Positions 13,727 to 13,833 of a DNA stretch of 13,833 bases are shown here, piece by piece. Origin of the DNA: an uncultured Xanthobacteraceae bacterium. Its GTDB lineage: Bacteria > Pseudomonadota > Alphaproteobacteria > Rhizobiales > Xanthobacteraceae. Under the pieces are notes generated by a model. It searched no databases. It worked only from the letters and a program-made list of their open reading frames with translations, and was not told where the DNA came from. Positions within the stretch are counted from its first letter, which is position 1, and each line of letters starts with the position of its first letter. The translations under genes and the position numbers were made by a program. Location: NCBI GenBank assembly GCA_955652925.1, contig CATPCO010000752.1:1-13833 (forward strand), given 5' to 3'.

Positions 13727-13833
13727 TCATTTTGCCGCGAGCCCTGCATAGTCCCAGAATTGCACGACGCCGCCGACGACAGCAACCATAGCGAGAGAAA
13801 GGGGCAGAAACACCTTCCAGCCCAACCGCATCA
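13727..13833 (-). CDS. nuoH: NADH-quinone oxidoreductase subunit H, C-terminal fragment cut by the window edge
   Basis: The last 34 codons and stop are present: MRLGWKVFLPLSLAMVAVV followed by a short tail ending in AGLAAK and TGA. LMRLGWKVFLPLSL is the conserved end of NuoH (ND1 homologue), where the last membrane helix follows the basic loop facing the quinone chamber. The order H then I is the standard nuo order and supports the call. The rest of the gene lies beyond the window. Confidence 0.9.
   Translation of the reverse strand, partial: MRLGWKVFLPLSLAMVAVVGGVVQFWDYAGLAAK

Noticed and set aside
13708..13785. Extended nuoI start at 13785
   Set aside because: It would overlap the nuoH 3' end and add 26 residues not seen in the family. 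The ATG at 13707 gives the standard 162 residues.
12580..13791. 403-codon plus-strand ORF opposite nuoJ and nuoI
   Set aside because: It lies wholly opposite well-supported nuo genes and reads as a low-complexity His/Asp/Arg-rich shadow. Its length comes from the GC-rich third positions of the true genes.

Overview
The window reads as chromosomal DNA of an alphaproteobacterium, most likely of the order Hyphomicrobiales (Rhizobiales). The basis is a short-form prolyl-tRNA synthetase without an editing insertion, an alphaproteobacterial-type RNase J, a DUF1467 membrane protein, the high GC content, and the run of genes nuo - birA - rnj - methylmalonyl-CoA epimerase - DUF1467 - proS - lol, which I recall as typical of this order. 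Genus cannot be settled from the sequence alone. A long His/Ala-rich loop in NuoL hints at the Bradyrhizobium/Xanthobacteraceae side of the order, but this is a weak clue.

Nearly everything is transcribed from the minus strand, so the biological order runs from the right end of the window to the left. From 13833 to 7234 lies the distal half of the respiratory complex I operon: the nuoH 3' end, then nuoI, nuoJ, nuoK, nuoL, nuoM and nuoN, packed with gaps of about 2-20 bases. These encode the membrane arm (H, J, K, L, M, N) and the two-cluster ferredoxin-like subunit I. birA (biotin-protein ligase) follows 18 bases after nuoN, and its stop codon overlaps the rnj start codon (ATGA). Methylmalonyl-CoA epimerase follows after a 116-base spacer. 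birA and the epimerase suit the same pathway: biotin-dependent propionyl-CoA carboxylase feeds methylmalonyl-CoA to the epimerase.

The middle part (about 2980-4260) is the only non-routine region. A plus-strand gene for a small exported Gly/Tyr-rich protein (3764-4090) sits between the epimerase and DUF1467 genes. It is followed by tandem 7-bp repeats and a strong intrinsic terminator. Between DUF1467 and proS lies a 392-base gap without a convincing ORF. It holds several hairpins and ends in an intrinsic terminator oriented for a plus-strand transcript, so it is a candidate noncoding RNA.

The left part holds proS, the lipoprotein-releasing permease gene (lolC/lolE family) and the first 37 codons of its ATPase gene lolD. 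The proS-lolC spacer again carries inverted copies of the same 7-bp repeat. An unusual 155-base gap separates lolC from lolD. I found no mobile element, CRISPR array, tRNA or rRNA. Apart from the candidate RNA, the repeat family and the Gly/Tyr-rich protein, the window is conserved housekeeping DNA; I do not see a multi-gene novel system in it.
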